Shown here: piece by piece, positions 18,699 to 27,616 of the stretch
How positions within the stretch are numbered: the stretch's first letter is position 1
Layout of the letters: each line of letters starts with the position of its first letter
Assembly: GCF_003071365.1 (NCBI RefSeq)
Contig: NZ_CP028960.1
Location: forward strand, 62,001 to 126,000
Length of the DNA stretch: 64,000 nt
Direction of reading: 5' to 3'
DNA from: Methyloceanibacter sp. wino2
GTDB taxonomy: Bacteria; Pseudomonadota; Alphaproteobacteria; Rhizobiales; Methyloligellaceae
The notes under the pieces: model-generated
What the model was told of the DNA's origin: nothing
What the model saw: only the letters and a program-made list of their open reading frames with translations
Database searches by the model: none
Program-made: the position numbers and the translations under genes

Positions 18699-19016
18699 TT
18701 AGTCGTTGGGGCAATAGAGCTTCTGGAGATATCCGAGCAGAAGCTCGGTGCGCGGCTCGGCGATGCGGTACCAAACCGTTTGACCGTCCCGGCGAAAATC
18801 GACGAGCGCTTCATCCCGCATCTTGGCGAGATGCTGAGACGTTGCCGATTGGGACAGACCCGCCGCCTCCGACAAGGTGCTCACGCTGGCCTCGCCCCAT
18901 TCGGCCAGCTTGCACAGGATCATCAAGCGGCGCTCGTTTGCGAGTGCGCGCAAGATGCTCGCCACGAGGGCGGCATTGGCTTCGAATTTGGCGAAATCCT
19001 TCGGGGCGCCTGTCAT
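18699..19016 (-). CDS. ArsR-family regulator, two-cysteine (BigR/SqrR/YgaV-like)
   Basis: A 105-residue winged helix repressor: LRALANERRLMILCKLAEWG, then LSEAAGLSQSATSQHLAKMRDEALV and the beta-wing RRDGQTVWYRI. The only two cysteines are Cys35 (ERRLMILC) and Cys102 (KLYCPND). This is the spacing used by persulfide-sensing BigR/SqrR proteins, where they form a tetrasulfide or disulfide when reactive sulfur is present. It is followed by a membrane rhodanese and preceded by palindromic sequences, fitting an autoregulated sulfide-detoxification unit. Sensing function is inferred. Confidence 0.87.
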   Translation of the reverse strand: MTGAPKDFAKFEANAALVASILRALANERRLMILCKLAEWGEASVSTLSEAAGLSQSATSQHLAKMRDEALVDFRRDGQTVWYRIAEPRTELLLGYLQKLYCPND

Positions 19017-19035
19017 GGTGCTCTATTGGCCTTTC

Positions 19036-19066
19036 ATTAGATGCCACTAAATTAGGTGTACCTAAT
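19036..19066 (-). promoter_or_regulatory. Probable ArsR operator: two palindromic elements
   Basis: Just upstream of the ArsR start lies ATTAGGT-GT-ACCTAAT (19051-19066), a 7-bp perfect inverted repeat with a two-base centre. It is preceded by TTAG-N6-CTAA (19037-19050). The region is AT-rich and would overlap the promoter of the regulator gene, so autoregulation is likely. The binding protein is inferred from position. Confidence 0.6.
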
Positions 19067-19172
19067 ATAATAGTCAAGCAGTTGATTTTGCGTCCATTCG
19101 AATCCCCTCCTCACGCACGGGCCGGAGGTTGCGGGGCGCGCGCCGCGAAGGGTGCGTAGGCGAGCCGATACG

Positions 19173-19207
19173 AAAAGGGCCGCTCCGGCTTCAAACCGGA
19201 ACGGCCC
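19173..19207 (-). terminator. Terminator of the L,D-transpeptidase gene
   Basis: GGGCCG-C-TCCGG (19177 onward) pairs with CCGGA-A-CGGCCC (to 19207). On the minus strand the stem is followed by TTTTCG, so it fits an intrinsic terminator about 50 bases after the ldtP stop. Confidence 0.75.
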
Positions 19208-19254
19208 ACATTGAGTGTTCTTGCAAGCGCTCCCAGCGCTGCCCTGAGGCGCGC

Positions 19255-20631
19255 CTAGTAGTTCGAGGCGTAGGTTCCGCGCGTGTCGAGATTGTAGATG
19301 TCCGGCCGGAAATGCACCAAGCCGTCCGGCGTGCCCCACGCGCTGATATACGTGAAGTAGACACCGATCGTTTGCGTGGCAGGGACGTTCTCCTGCTGTG
19401 ACGTATGCCGCAGCGATTGGATGCGCGACAGGTTCCAGGACGGATTGTTGTCGAGAACCCAGGCTGCCAGACGATCGACGTTGTGCGTGCGAACACAGCC
19501 GTGACTCTCGAAGCGCACGGCCTTGCCGAACAGGCTCTTCAGCGGCGTGTCGTGAATGTAGACCGCGTCCTTGTTCGGGAAATCGATCTTGATGTAGCCC
19601 AGCGAGTTCTCTTCCCACGGCCTCTGGCGATAGCGGTAGGTGTAGACCTCGTTGCCGTACCAGTCGATCGTGCGGGAATCTACGATCTGACCGTTTCGAT
19701 CCAGGGCTTCCATGTGATAGGCGGCAAGCATGTCTTGTCCGCGGCTGGCGAACTGCCGTCCCTTCGGGATCAGGTCGGCTTTGACGATGCTCGTCGGCAC
19801 GTTCCAATAGGGATTGAACTTCACCTGCGAGACCTTGCTCGCCAGGGTCGGCGTCTGGTGCTCGACCTTGCCGACGACCGCCGTGTTCCGCAGTTCCACG
19901 CGTCCGCCGCGCACCGCTTCCACCTGCGCCGCGGGAACGTTCACCTGAATATAGCGGTTCGTCGTCTTGCCGGCTCGGCGTTGGAGGCGCTTCAGGCTCG
20001 CCTCCAGCTGCGCCAGGCGCGTGCTCGCCGGAACGTTCAGCGCCGCAACCGTGGCCTTCGAGTCCACGACGCCCGTGGCCGGGAGACCGTGGCGGTATTG
20101 GAAACGCTTCACGGCCGCGACGGTCGCGTTGTCATAGCGGCCCGGTTCGAACGTGGTCATCAGGTCGCCACCGATCTGAAGCCGGCGCTGCAGCGTCTGG
20201 ATGTTAGTGCCGCGCCGTCCGGGTTTCATCGCGACCGGTTGAACCATCGGCCATCCACCCTGTGCGACGATCGCCTTGTACTGCTGTATGGCCGTCCTGG
20301 TCGCTGCGATGTTTCCTTTGGCGAGGGTCGGCGTGCCGAGGCCGGGATTGAGGATCATGGCGACTTCCGGATCGCCCGTCGGCAATTCGGAGCGCGTCAC
20401 CTCCCCTTGCGGCTGCGTGTTGCGCGAGCCGCCATTGAACAGGCCGCCGAAGAGACCGCCGCTTCCACCGACGCTCCCTTGTGTTGCCGCTTCGGTCTGG
20501 GCATCCCGGGACTTGAACATGTTGAACGGACCGGCGCTCAGAGGCTGCGCGCTGACGCACAGCAGCGTCACCGCGAGTCCACCGATCGTCAGGCGTGACC
20601 CGTACTTAAAAACCACATTCAATTTGGGCAT
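19255..20631 (-). CDS. L,D-transpeptidase with peptidoglycan-binding domain (LdtP-like)
   Basis: Periplasmic enzyme making 3-3 peptidoglycan cross-links or attaching proteins to the wall. The 458-residue product has an N-terminal signal segment (IGGLAVTLLCVSAQPLSAG), a peptidoglycan-binding-like domain (RGTNIQTLQRRLQIGGD ... RFQYRHGLPATGVVDSKTV-like, about residues 135-205), and a YkuD-type catalytic domain with His and Cys in FESHGCVRTHNVDRLAAW (Cys near residue 379). The adjacent upstream MarR-family gene resembles LdtR, which in related bacteria controls ldtP. A terminator follows the stop. Confidence 0.9.
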   Translation of the reverse strand: MPKLNVVFKYGSRLTIGGLAVTLLCVSAQPLSAGPFNMFKSRDAQTEAATQGSVGGSGGLFGGLFNGGSRNTQPQGEVTRSELPTGDPEVAMILNPGLGTPTLAKGNIAATRTAIQQYKAIVAQGGWPMVQPVAMKPGRRGTNIQTLQRRLQIGGDLMTTFEPGRYDNATVAAVKRFQYRHGLPATGVVDSKATVAALNVPASTRLAQLEASLKRLQRRAGKTTNRYIQVNVPAAQVEAVRGGRVELRNTAVVGKVEHQTPTLASKVSQVKFNPYWNVPTSIVKADLIPKGRQFASRGQDMLAAYHMEALDRNGQIVDSRTIDWYGNEVYTYRYRQRPWEENSLGYIKIDFPNKDAVYIHDTPLKSLFGKAVRFESHGCVRTHNVDRLAAWVLDNNPSWNLSRIQSLRHTSQQENVPATQTIGVYFTYISAWGTPDGLVHFRPDIYNLDTRGTYASNY

Positions 20632-20976
20632 GCGCCGCTCCCGTCAGCTGCGGCAACTCCATTCGCTTTAGTATAGCTGAATGGTGCCGTAGCTCTACCC
20701 GTTTCGGGCGCCATTGAATCCGGCTGAAACCTTACAAACCATTAACCAGCGCAAGGTGAGCCCTGCTCCGGTCCGCCGGATCTATCTGCAGCCCCTTGGA
20801 CTCGATTGTCCCTCACTGCCGCGCCGAAGCACGGCCCACGTGTCATTTGGGTACGATGAAGGAAAAATCAGGCGAATTTGAGTGCTGCGCCGCGAAGGCA
20901 CATGGCAAGGCCATACAGGACCGCCGGGAGCCGTCAGGCTCCCGGGCCAGCCACACTCTGTCCAGGGCGGATTTTT
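20632..20976. other. Intergenic region between ldtP and ldtR
   Basis: About 345 bases that must include the ldtP promoter, with no convincing gene. A perfect 9-bp hairpin, CCGGGAGCC (20924-20932) with GGCTCCCGG (20937-20945) and loop GTCA, lies about 30 bases after the ldtR stop and may end that transcript, though no U-run follows. No clear LdtR operator could be picked out by eye. Confidence 0.45.
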
Positions 20977-21498
20977 CTAGAGCTGATAGCGGATCTGGTC
21001 GGACCAAAAACGCTGCAGGCGGAACATCGACTTGTTCAGGCTCTCGAGATCGTCTTGAGCCACGCCGCCGACCTGCTCCAGCGAACCGAGCTGACGCTCG
21101 AACAAGCGGTTGACCACGTCGGATACTTCACGGCCTTTTTCAGTCAGACTCACACGCACCGAACGTCGATCGGTGGTCGAACGCTGATGATTCACGAAGC
21201 CGGCCTGAACAAGCTTCTTGAGATTGTAGGAAACATTCGAGCCGAGATAGTAGCCACGGCCCGTCAATTCTCCGGCTGTGACTTCGTCATCGCCGATATT
21301 GTAAAGTAGCAATGCCTGGATACTATTTACGTCCGTGCGGCCAAGACGCTCGAACTCATCTTTGATGACATCCAAAAGCAACCGGTGCAGTTGCTCGATC
21401 AATTTCAACGAACCAATGTAAGAAGACTTGAGGTCATTTTCCTCAACAGCAGTTTCATCGGCTCCAATTTTCAGAGCTACATTCATTGCCAACCCCAT
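20977..21498 (-). CDS. ldtR: MarR-family regulator LdtR
   Basis: A 173-residue MarR-type regulator. The winged helix is clear: LLYNIGDDEVTAGELTGRGYYLG, SNVSYNLKKLVQAGFV and the wing HQRSTTDRRSVRVSLTEKG. The recognition-helix segment RGYYLGSNVSYNLKKL is characteristic of the LdtR group of Rhizobiales, described as regulator of the neighbouring L,D-transpeptidase and stress tolerance genes. The gene sits directly upstream of the ldtP-like gene. Its DNA is visibly more AT-rich than the surroundings, as is the 140-base region before its start. Confidence 0.88.
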   Translation of the reverse strand: MGLAMNVALKIGADETAVEENDLKSSYIGSLKLIEQLHRLLLDVIKDEFERLGRTDVNSIQALLLYNIGDDEVTAGELTGRGYYLGSNVSYNLKKLVQAGFVNHQRSTTDRRSVRVSLTEKGREVSDVVNRLFERQLGSLEQVGGVAQDDLESLNKSMFRLQRFWSDQIRYQL

Positions 21499-21639
21499 TT
21501 AGTTGTTGTTTATCCCCAACTTGGCGATGAGTATAAAAGCCTTCCGACTAAGATGCGCTTAATTGGAACGCTTAAGAGTCGATAAAATTCTAAGCTTAAT
21601 TCTTGTTGATGTTTGCGCGACGCCGTTTGATTCCAACAA

Positions 21640-22716
21640 TTATTGGAAAATCTGCTTTGGCTCGTTAAGTTCGAGTTCACCATCCACTGGTGTTTCGAAC
21701 AGGCTTGCAATGCGGGAGTCGTCAACGTCGGCCACCGTCTCCGGCGTCCATTTGGGGGCCCGCCCTTTGCCGGCGATCTTGGCGTCGATGCCCTCCTTGA
21801 AGTCCGGCGTCGTGACGAGGTGCGATGCGAGACGGAACTCGAGCTGGAGGGCTTCCGCCAAGCTCAACGCCTTGCCGCGCAGCATCTGCTGAAGCGCGAT
21901 CTTGAGCGAGGTGGGCGACTTCTGGCGCAGCGTGGCGGCCGTCTCCCGGGCCCAGGTCTCATAGGGCCCTTCCGGTTCCGCATCGAGCCGCTCCAAAATC
22001 TCTTCAACCGTGGGGGCCGAGAAGATGCGGTTGATGGCGGGGGTGAGCCGCACGAGGTCGCCTTCGCCGGGATCTTGGTGCAGCCCGTCGAGAAGGCGGT
22101 CGATCGGATGGTTGTCGGCCAGCGAGGTCTTGATCACATCGAAATAAGGCGATGGAATATAGTGAGTTACGAGGCGTAGACGATGTGCATCCGCAGGGCC
22201 GATCTCAGCTCCGGTAAGAGCCAGATACGTACCGACCCAGCCGTCGAGGCGTGGGAGGAAGTAGGTTCCTCCGATGTCGGGCAGGAATCCGATCCCGACT
22301 TGCGGCATCGCGAACCGGTAGCCCTCGCCGGCGACGCAATGTGTCCCCAACAGGGAAATTCCGATGCCGCCGCCGAAAGCGAGACCGTTGATCAGCGGGA
22401 CGTTGGGCCGGATGAATTTCTCAAGGACCCAGACATGGGTATAAGCAGAACGGTAGAATTCGCGTATCTCGTCTACGGCACCGTCATGGTTGAGTTGGTT
22501 CAGGACTTTCAGATCGCCGCCGCTGCAGAAGACTTTGGGGTGGGTCGACTCCATCACCACGCCGTAAATCTGCGCGGCGGGTTCCCAGCGCCGGTAGTTG
22601 GCGCTCAGGGCTTCGAACATTTCGCGCGTGAGCGCGTTAAGCCTTGCGGGCCGGTCGAGCGTCACGACGCCGGCGCGGTCGTGTTCCTCGAAAGTGATCC
22701 CAAGCGGTTCGGACAA
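21640..22716 (-). CDS. 3-hydroxyisobutyryl-CoA hydrolase-like enoyl-CoA hydratase family protein
   Basis: Crotonase-fold enzyme of 358 residues, matching the HIBCH group that hydrolyses 3-hydroxyisobutyryl-CoA in valine breakdown. Signs are VFCSGGDLK, the oxyanion segment GLAFGGGIGISLLGTH, FLPDIGGTYFLPRL, and a long C-terminal domain with SPTSLKIALQQMLRG (about residues 265-280). In human HIBCH the catalytic residues lie in a MPET...LFPD segment; here that segment reads MPQVGIGFLPD, so the Asp is kept but the expected Glu is Gln. It is alone on its strand between ldtR and the extensin-like gene. Activity is uncertain because of that change. Confidence 0.85.
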   Translation of the reverse strand: MSEPLGITFEEHDRAGVVTLDRPARLNALTREMFEALSANYRRWEPAAQIYGVVMESTHPKVFCSGGDLKVLNQLNHDGAVDEIREFYRSAYTHVWVLEKFIRPNVPLINGLAFGGGIGISLLGTHCVAGEGYRFAMPQVGIGFLPDIGGTYFLPRLDGWVGTYLALTGAEIGPADAHRLRLVTHYIPSPYFDVIKTSLADNHPIDRLLDGLHQDPGEGDLVRLTPAINRIFSAPTVEEILERLDAEPEGPYETWARETAATLRQKSPTSLKIALQQMLRGKALSLAEALQLEFRLASHLVTTPDFKEGIDAKIAGKGRAPKWTPETVADVDDSRIASLFETPVDGELELNEPKQIFQ

Positions 22717-22835
22717 ACGCGTAAGCCCTCAAGAATGACTGCAAAAGATGCGGGGTTGGCTCGTCCGGCGCAGCTACCATTCCAAGACGCAAACCACAAG
22801 CCATCCGCATGCGGCAACTTCGGACGGGGACCGCT

Positions 22836-24208
22836 ATGACGGGACGGAGGGACCGGGGGTGGCGGCGTGCGCGTCGCCGGGGAACGATCCTGTGGGCGCC
22901 GCTCCTGGCGGGCTTGTATGTTGCCGCCGCGATCGCGGAGCCGGTTATCGCGCGGCCCTCAACCCCTTCCAGACCCTTGGCCTGTCGGTTCCGGATCTCC
23001 GCCCCAAACGCCGCGCCGCGCCACAGAGGCAAGCGCCGGTGCAACCGGGGCTGCCTTTGCGGAAGCCGGCACCCCCCGTCCCTTCGGCTGAAGCCGAGGC
23101 CGCGCCCGAAGAGACTCCGGCCGAGGCAGCAGATGTCCCAGCGGCTCCGCTAGAGGCTCCCGAGGCGCCGGCGGAAGCCGACACCGCGGCGACGCAAGCG
23201 CCTCCGACAGAGGAAGTAGAAAGCGCAGAAGAAACAGCTGAAGCGCCCGAGGAAACTGCTGAAACTGTTGAAGCGCCCGAAGAAACAGCTGAGGCTTCAG
23301 CGTCGGAGACTGCGAGCGAACCGGCACCGCAGCCGCCCCGCAATCCGGTGCGCACGGGCGAGGATCCGGACGCCGCGGTTGATCCCAAGGTCGCGGCGGC
23401 ACTCGACCAATGCGTCAAGCTGCTGGATGGGCTCGACTTGGAGTATGAGCATCTGGACCCGATCCGCAGAGGCGCTTGCGGCTCGTTGGCGCCCATCAAA
23501 CTGAAATCGATCGGCGACCATCCCAAGATCGCCGTGTCTCCACCGGCGACCGTCAACTGCACCGTCGCCGCGACGTTGCACAAATGGTTCGCGACCTCCG
23601 TGCAGCCGACCGCCGAAGCGCTGGGAAGCAGCGTCGTGAAGATCAAGAACGCGGCGTCGTATATGTGCCGGAACCAGTACGGCCGGCCCGACACCAAGCT
23701 CAGCGAGCATGCGAAGGCGAACGCCCTGGACATCAAGGCCTTCGTGATGGCGTCGGGGCAGACGATCCCAGTGCTCGGCAATTGGCCCTACGGCTATCGG
23801 CCCACCCGCCCGCAACTGGCGGAGGCTCCTTGGCCGAACCCGCTGCGCGATCACTCCACCCTGCCGCCGCGAAGCCGCACGCCCGGCATCAGCGTCCTGA
23901 ACAAGGATCTCGAGTACAAGGAGTTCACCAAGGAGGCGGACGAGTTCGGGGAAATGGCGACGCACCCGTTCTTCAAGCCGGTGTTCGCCGCGCCTGCGGA
24001 ACTGCCCGGTCTCGAAGACGAGGAGCCCGAGGGGCCGGTCCCGGAAGGCAATCTCAGCCGCGACGAGGCGAAGAGCTTCATGCGGACGATCCACGGGGAT
24101 GCGTGCAAGGTGTTCTGGACGGTTCTCGGTCCCGAAGCGAACGCCGCGCACCGCGACCACTTCCATCTCGATATGCGCAAGCGGCGCTATGTGAGAATTT
24201 GCCAGTAG
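22836..24208 (+). CDS. Extensin-like C-terminal domain protein (frameshifted)
   Basis: Predicted exported protein with a basic N-terminus and hydrophobic segment (ATG 22836, GGGGA upstream; ILWAPLLAGLYVAAAIAEPVIA). A Pro/Glu/Ala-rich linker with repeated EETAEAPEETAE follows, then an extensin-like C-terminal domain (CGSLAPIKLKSIGD, CTVAATLHKWF, SEHAKANALDIKAF, HRDHFHLDMRKRRY). The signal sequence is in one frame and the rest in another. Adding one G to the GG at 22954-22955 joins them into about 457 residues. Without correction, the downstream frame is open from ATG 22748 but with a poor N-terminus. The domain is common in Rhizobiales; its role is unknown. Confidence 0.75.
23229..23294 (+). 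repeat. Imperfect coding tandem repeat in the extensin-like gene
   Basis: The block GAAGCGCCCGA(G/A)GAAAC(T/A)GCTGA occurs twice, with a third partial copy before it, encoding repeated EAPEETAE. It forms part of a flexible acidic linker and is a likely place for length variation between strains. Confidence 0.7.
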
Positions 24209-24221
24209 GCGCTGGACTTAG

Positions 24222-25424
<1,203 letters not shown>

Positions 25425-25439
25425 CGGCGGAACGAGTCC

Positions 25440-26077
25440 TTAGTCCGTGACCTTCATGTTCGTGAAGAGCACGGTCGCTTCGTTCGACTTGTCGAAATTG
25501 TCGCCCGATACGCCGAAGCGCCAACTTCCCTTCGGCGCCTGGCCCCTCAACTCGCGGACCTTCGTACCGTTGATGAAAAAGGCGAGCTGGCTGCCTTTGG
25601 CATCGACGCGCAAGGTGTTGGCCGCGCCGGGGGCCGTCTTGATGGCGGGACTGTCGATATTCGCCGCGATCGTGCCGACCCACGCGCCGTCCTGCTTACG
25701 CGCGATCCAATAGCGGCCGTTGCTGAGAATGCCGAACTGATAATAGGTCCGGTTGTTCTCGCCCCAGAACAACAGCCCAGCCCGAGGATGCGGCCGTTAT
25801 CCTCGCCGTTTCCGACGCCGTGCGGCCACACGGCTTCGACGCAGACATCAGCGTCCTCGACGGAAAACATGACGTTGAGATTGGACTGCATGTCGTCGGC
25901 CGGCAGCGTGAATGTCAGCGCGCCGTCGCCGATCGCGACCGTCTTCTTCTGCGACCAGCCGCCTCCATTGTCCTGGAACGTGTCTTCGAAAATGACGTCG
26001 CTGCCTTCGCATGCCAGGCCTTGACCGGCGCTTGCGAGGAGACTCGCAACCGCGACTGCAAAAACCGTTCTCCGCAT
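25440..26077 (-). CDS. Secreted protein of unknown function (frameshifted)
   Basis: The N-terminal part starts MRRTVFAVAVASLLASAGQGLACEGS, a clear signal peptide, and runs to about 25,779. The rest lies in another frame (LLFWGENNRTYYQFG ... VLFTNMKVTD). Adding one G to the GGG at 25776-25778 on the minus-strand reading joins them into about 212 residues with no stop. The mature part looks beta-rich and resembles lectin/LamG-like or DUF1080-like sandwich domains (FEDTFQDNGGGW, YQFGILSNGRYWIARKQ, SQLAFFINGTKVREL, GVSGDNFDKSNEATVLF), but I cannot name a family. Two cysteines (in LACEG and DVCVEAVW) could form a disulfide. Confidence 0.65.
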
Positions 26078-26245
26078 GCGTGCGTCCCTCCAATCCTCGG
26101 GCATCAGAGACGAATCTGTGTCGCGTGGAGCCTAGGACGTCACCTGACGGACGGCAACCGAGCCCCCCGCGGACAGCGGCTTACGTTGCGGAAATGGGGC
26201 GCAATTCCCATATGAACAGTAGCTATGCATCAATTTGGAGACCCA

Positions 26246-26749
26246 ATGTCGGACCCTATGACACCCAGCACCGCGACCTTCCCCGCGCAAATGCATGTCT
26301 ACAACCCGGTGACGGAACCGCAACTCTTCAGCGCCGTCATCCGTAAGCGTTGTGTCGCGTTCCTCATCGACGCCGTCATGATTGCCATCCTCACGGTTAT
26401 CGCATTCGTGGTCGTAGCCGTGCTCGGCGTTCTCACCTTGGGGCTGGGTTGGCTCCTGTTCGGGCTCATCTTTCCGTTTGTGGGCCTCGCCTACAACGCC
26501 TTCACGATCGGCGGCCCCAAGTCGTCCACGCCGGGTCAGCGCATGATGGGGCTCGCGGTGCCCATGTGGTATGGCGGCAAGGTGACACCGCTGATCGCCG
26601 CGTTCCACGCGCTCCTGTTCTGGTTTTCGCTGACGCTGTTCTTCCCGATCCTGCTGTGGTGCTTCTTCGATTCCCGGAAGCGCTGCCTGCACGACATCCT
26701 GGCCGGGGTCGTCGTGATCAACCGGCCGGGGTCGGCTGAGACCCTCTGA
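26246..26749 (+). CDS. RDD-family membrane protein
   Basis: Small inner-membrane protein of about 167 residues with three to four hydrophobic helices. The RDD signature is seen in RKRCVAFLIDAVMIAIL near the start and SSTPGQRMMGLAV in the middle, with SRKRCLHDILAGVVV at the end. ATG 26246 has GGAG six bases upstream and is preferred to ATG 26225. The function of RDD proteins is generally unclear; some affect ion transport or membrane assembly. It is not obviously linked to its neighbours. Confidence 0.85.
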   Translation: MSDPMTPSTATFPAQMHVYNPVTEPQLFSAVIRKRCVAFLIDAVMIAILTVIAFVVVAVLGVLTLGLGWLLFGLIFPFVGLAYNAFTIGGPKSSTPGQRMMGLAVPMWYGGKVTPLIAAFHALLFWFSLTLFFPILLWCFFDSRKRCLHDILAGVVVINRPGSAETL

Positions 26750-26861
26750 CGCGGGTTATCCAAACTCTGTGCGGCGCGGGCGCGGCGCCGATTGCGCCCG
26801 CCGCCGATCCTCGCTTAAGCTGTCGGAGGATTGACGTGGATTCGCTTCCGGTCCGGTACCC

Positions 26862-27616
26862 GTGACAGAACACAAGAACAATTTTCCGGAGTTCTACATC
26901 ACCGCCCCCAGCCCTGCCCCTACCTGGCAGGCCGGATGGAGCGGAAGCTCTTCACGCACCTGACGCGCGACAAGCCCGGCTTTCTCATCGACAATCTGCT
27001 CAAGGGCGGTTTTCGGCGCAGCCAGAACATTGCCTACATGCCCTATTGCGACTCCTGTTCGGCCTGCGTGCCCGTGCGCCTTCTGGTCAACGAGTTCGAG
27101 CCGAAGCGGTCGCTGAAGCGGATCGCGCGCGCCAACGCCGATCTGGTGGTGACGCGCCAGGCGGCCACCCCCAGCTCCGAGCAATACGCCCTCTTCCGCG
27201 ACTATATCGAGGCACGGCACGGGGACGGCGGCATGGCCGAAATGAGCGTCCTCGACTTCTCGCTCATGGTCGAGGACAGCGTGGTGGAGACCTTCATCAC
27301 CGAGTACCGACAGAAGCCGGACCCGGTCACCGGCGAGGCCCCGCTGATCGCGGCTGCGCTCTGCGACCGTCTGAGCGACGGGATCTCGATGGTCTACAGT
27401 TTCTTCGACCCGGCTTTCGCCCAGCGCAGCCTCGGCACATACATGATCCTCGAGCATGTCGAGTACGCCCGCTCGGTCGGCTACCCGTATGTCTATCTCG
27501 GCTACTGGATCGAGGGCTCCCGGAAGATGCGCTACAAGGAGCGCTTCCAGCCCCAGGAACGGCTGACCTCCAGAGGCTGGGTCCGTGGGTCTGTTACCGA
27601 CGCCCTGAAGCGCTAG
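26862..27616 (+). CDS. bpt: N-end-rule aminoacyl-protein transferase (Bpt/ATE family, frameshifted)
   Basis: Transfers an amino acid (leucine in characterised bacterial Bpt) from its tRNA to proteins with N-terminal Asp or Glu, marking them for ClpAP. The start GTG 26862 encodes EFYITAPSP and the remainder is in another frame ([16 protein letters not shown]). Adding one C to the CCC at 26912-26914 restores the usual [12 protein letters not shown] start and a product of about 251 residues. Conserved parts are [23 protein letters not shown] with the cysteine cluster, and [28 protein letters not shown]. The stop overlaps the parC end by four bases in convergent orientation. Confidence 0.85.

Noticed and set aside
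21559-21575. CtrA-like site TTAA-N9-TTAA upstream of ldtR
   Set aside because: The spacing is nine bases, not the seven required by the CtrA consensus TTAA-N7-TTAA.
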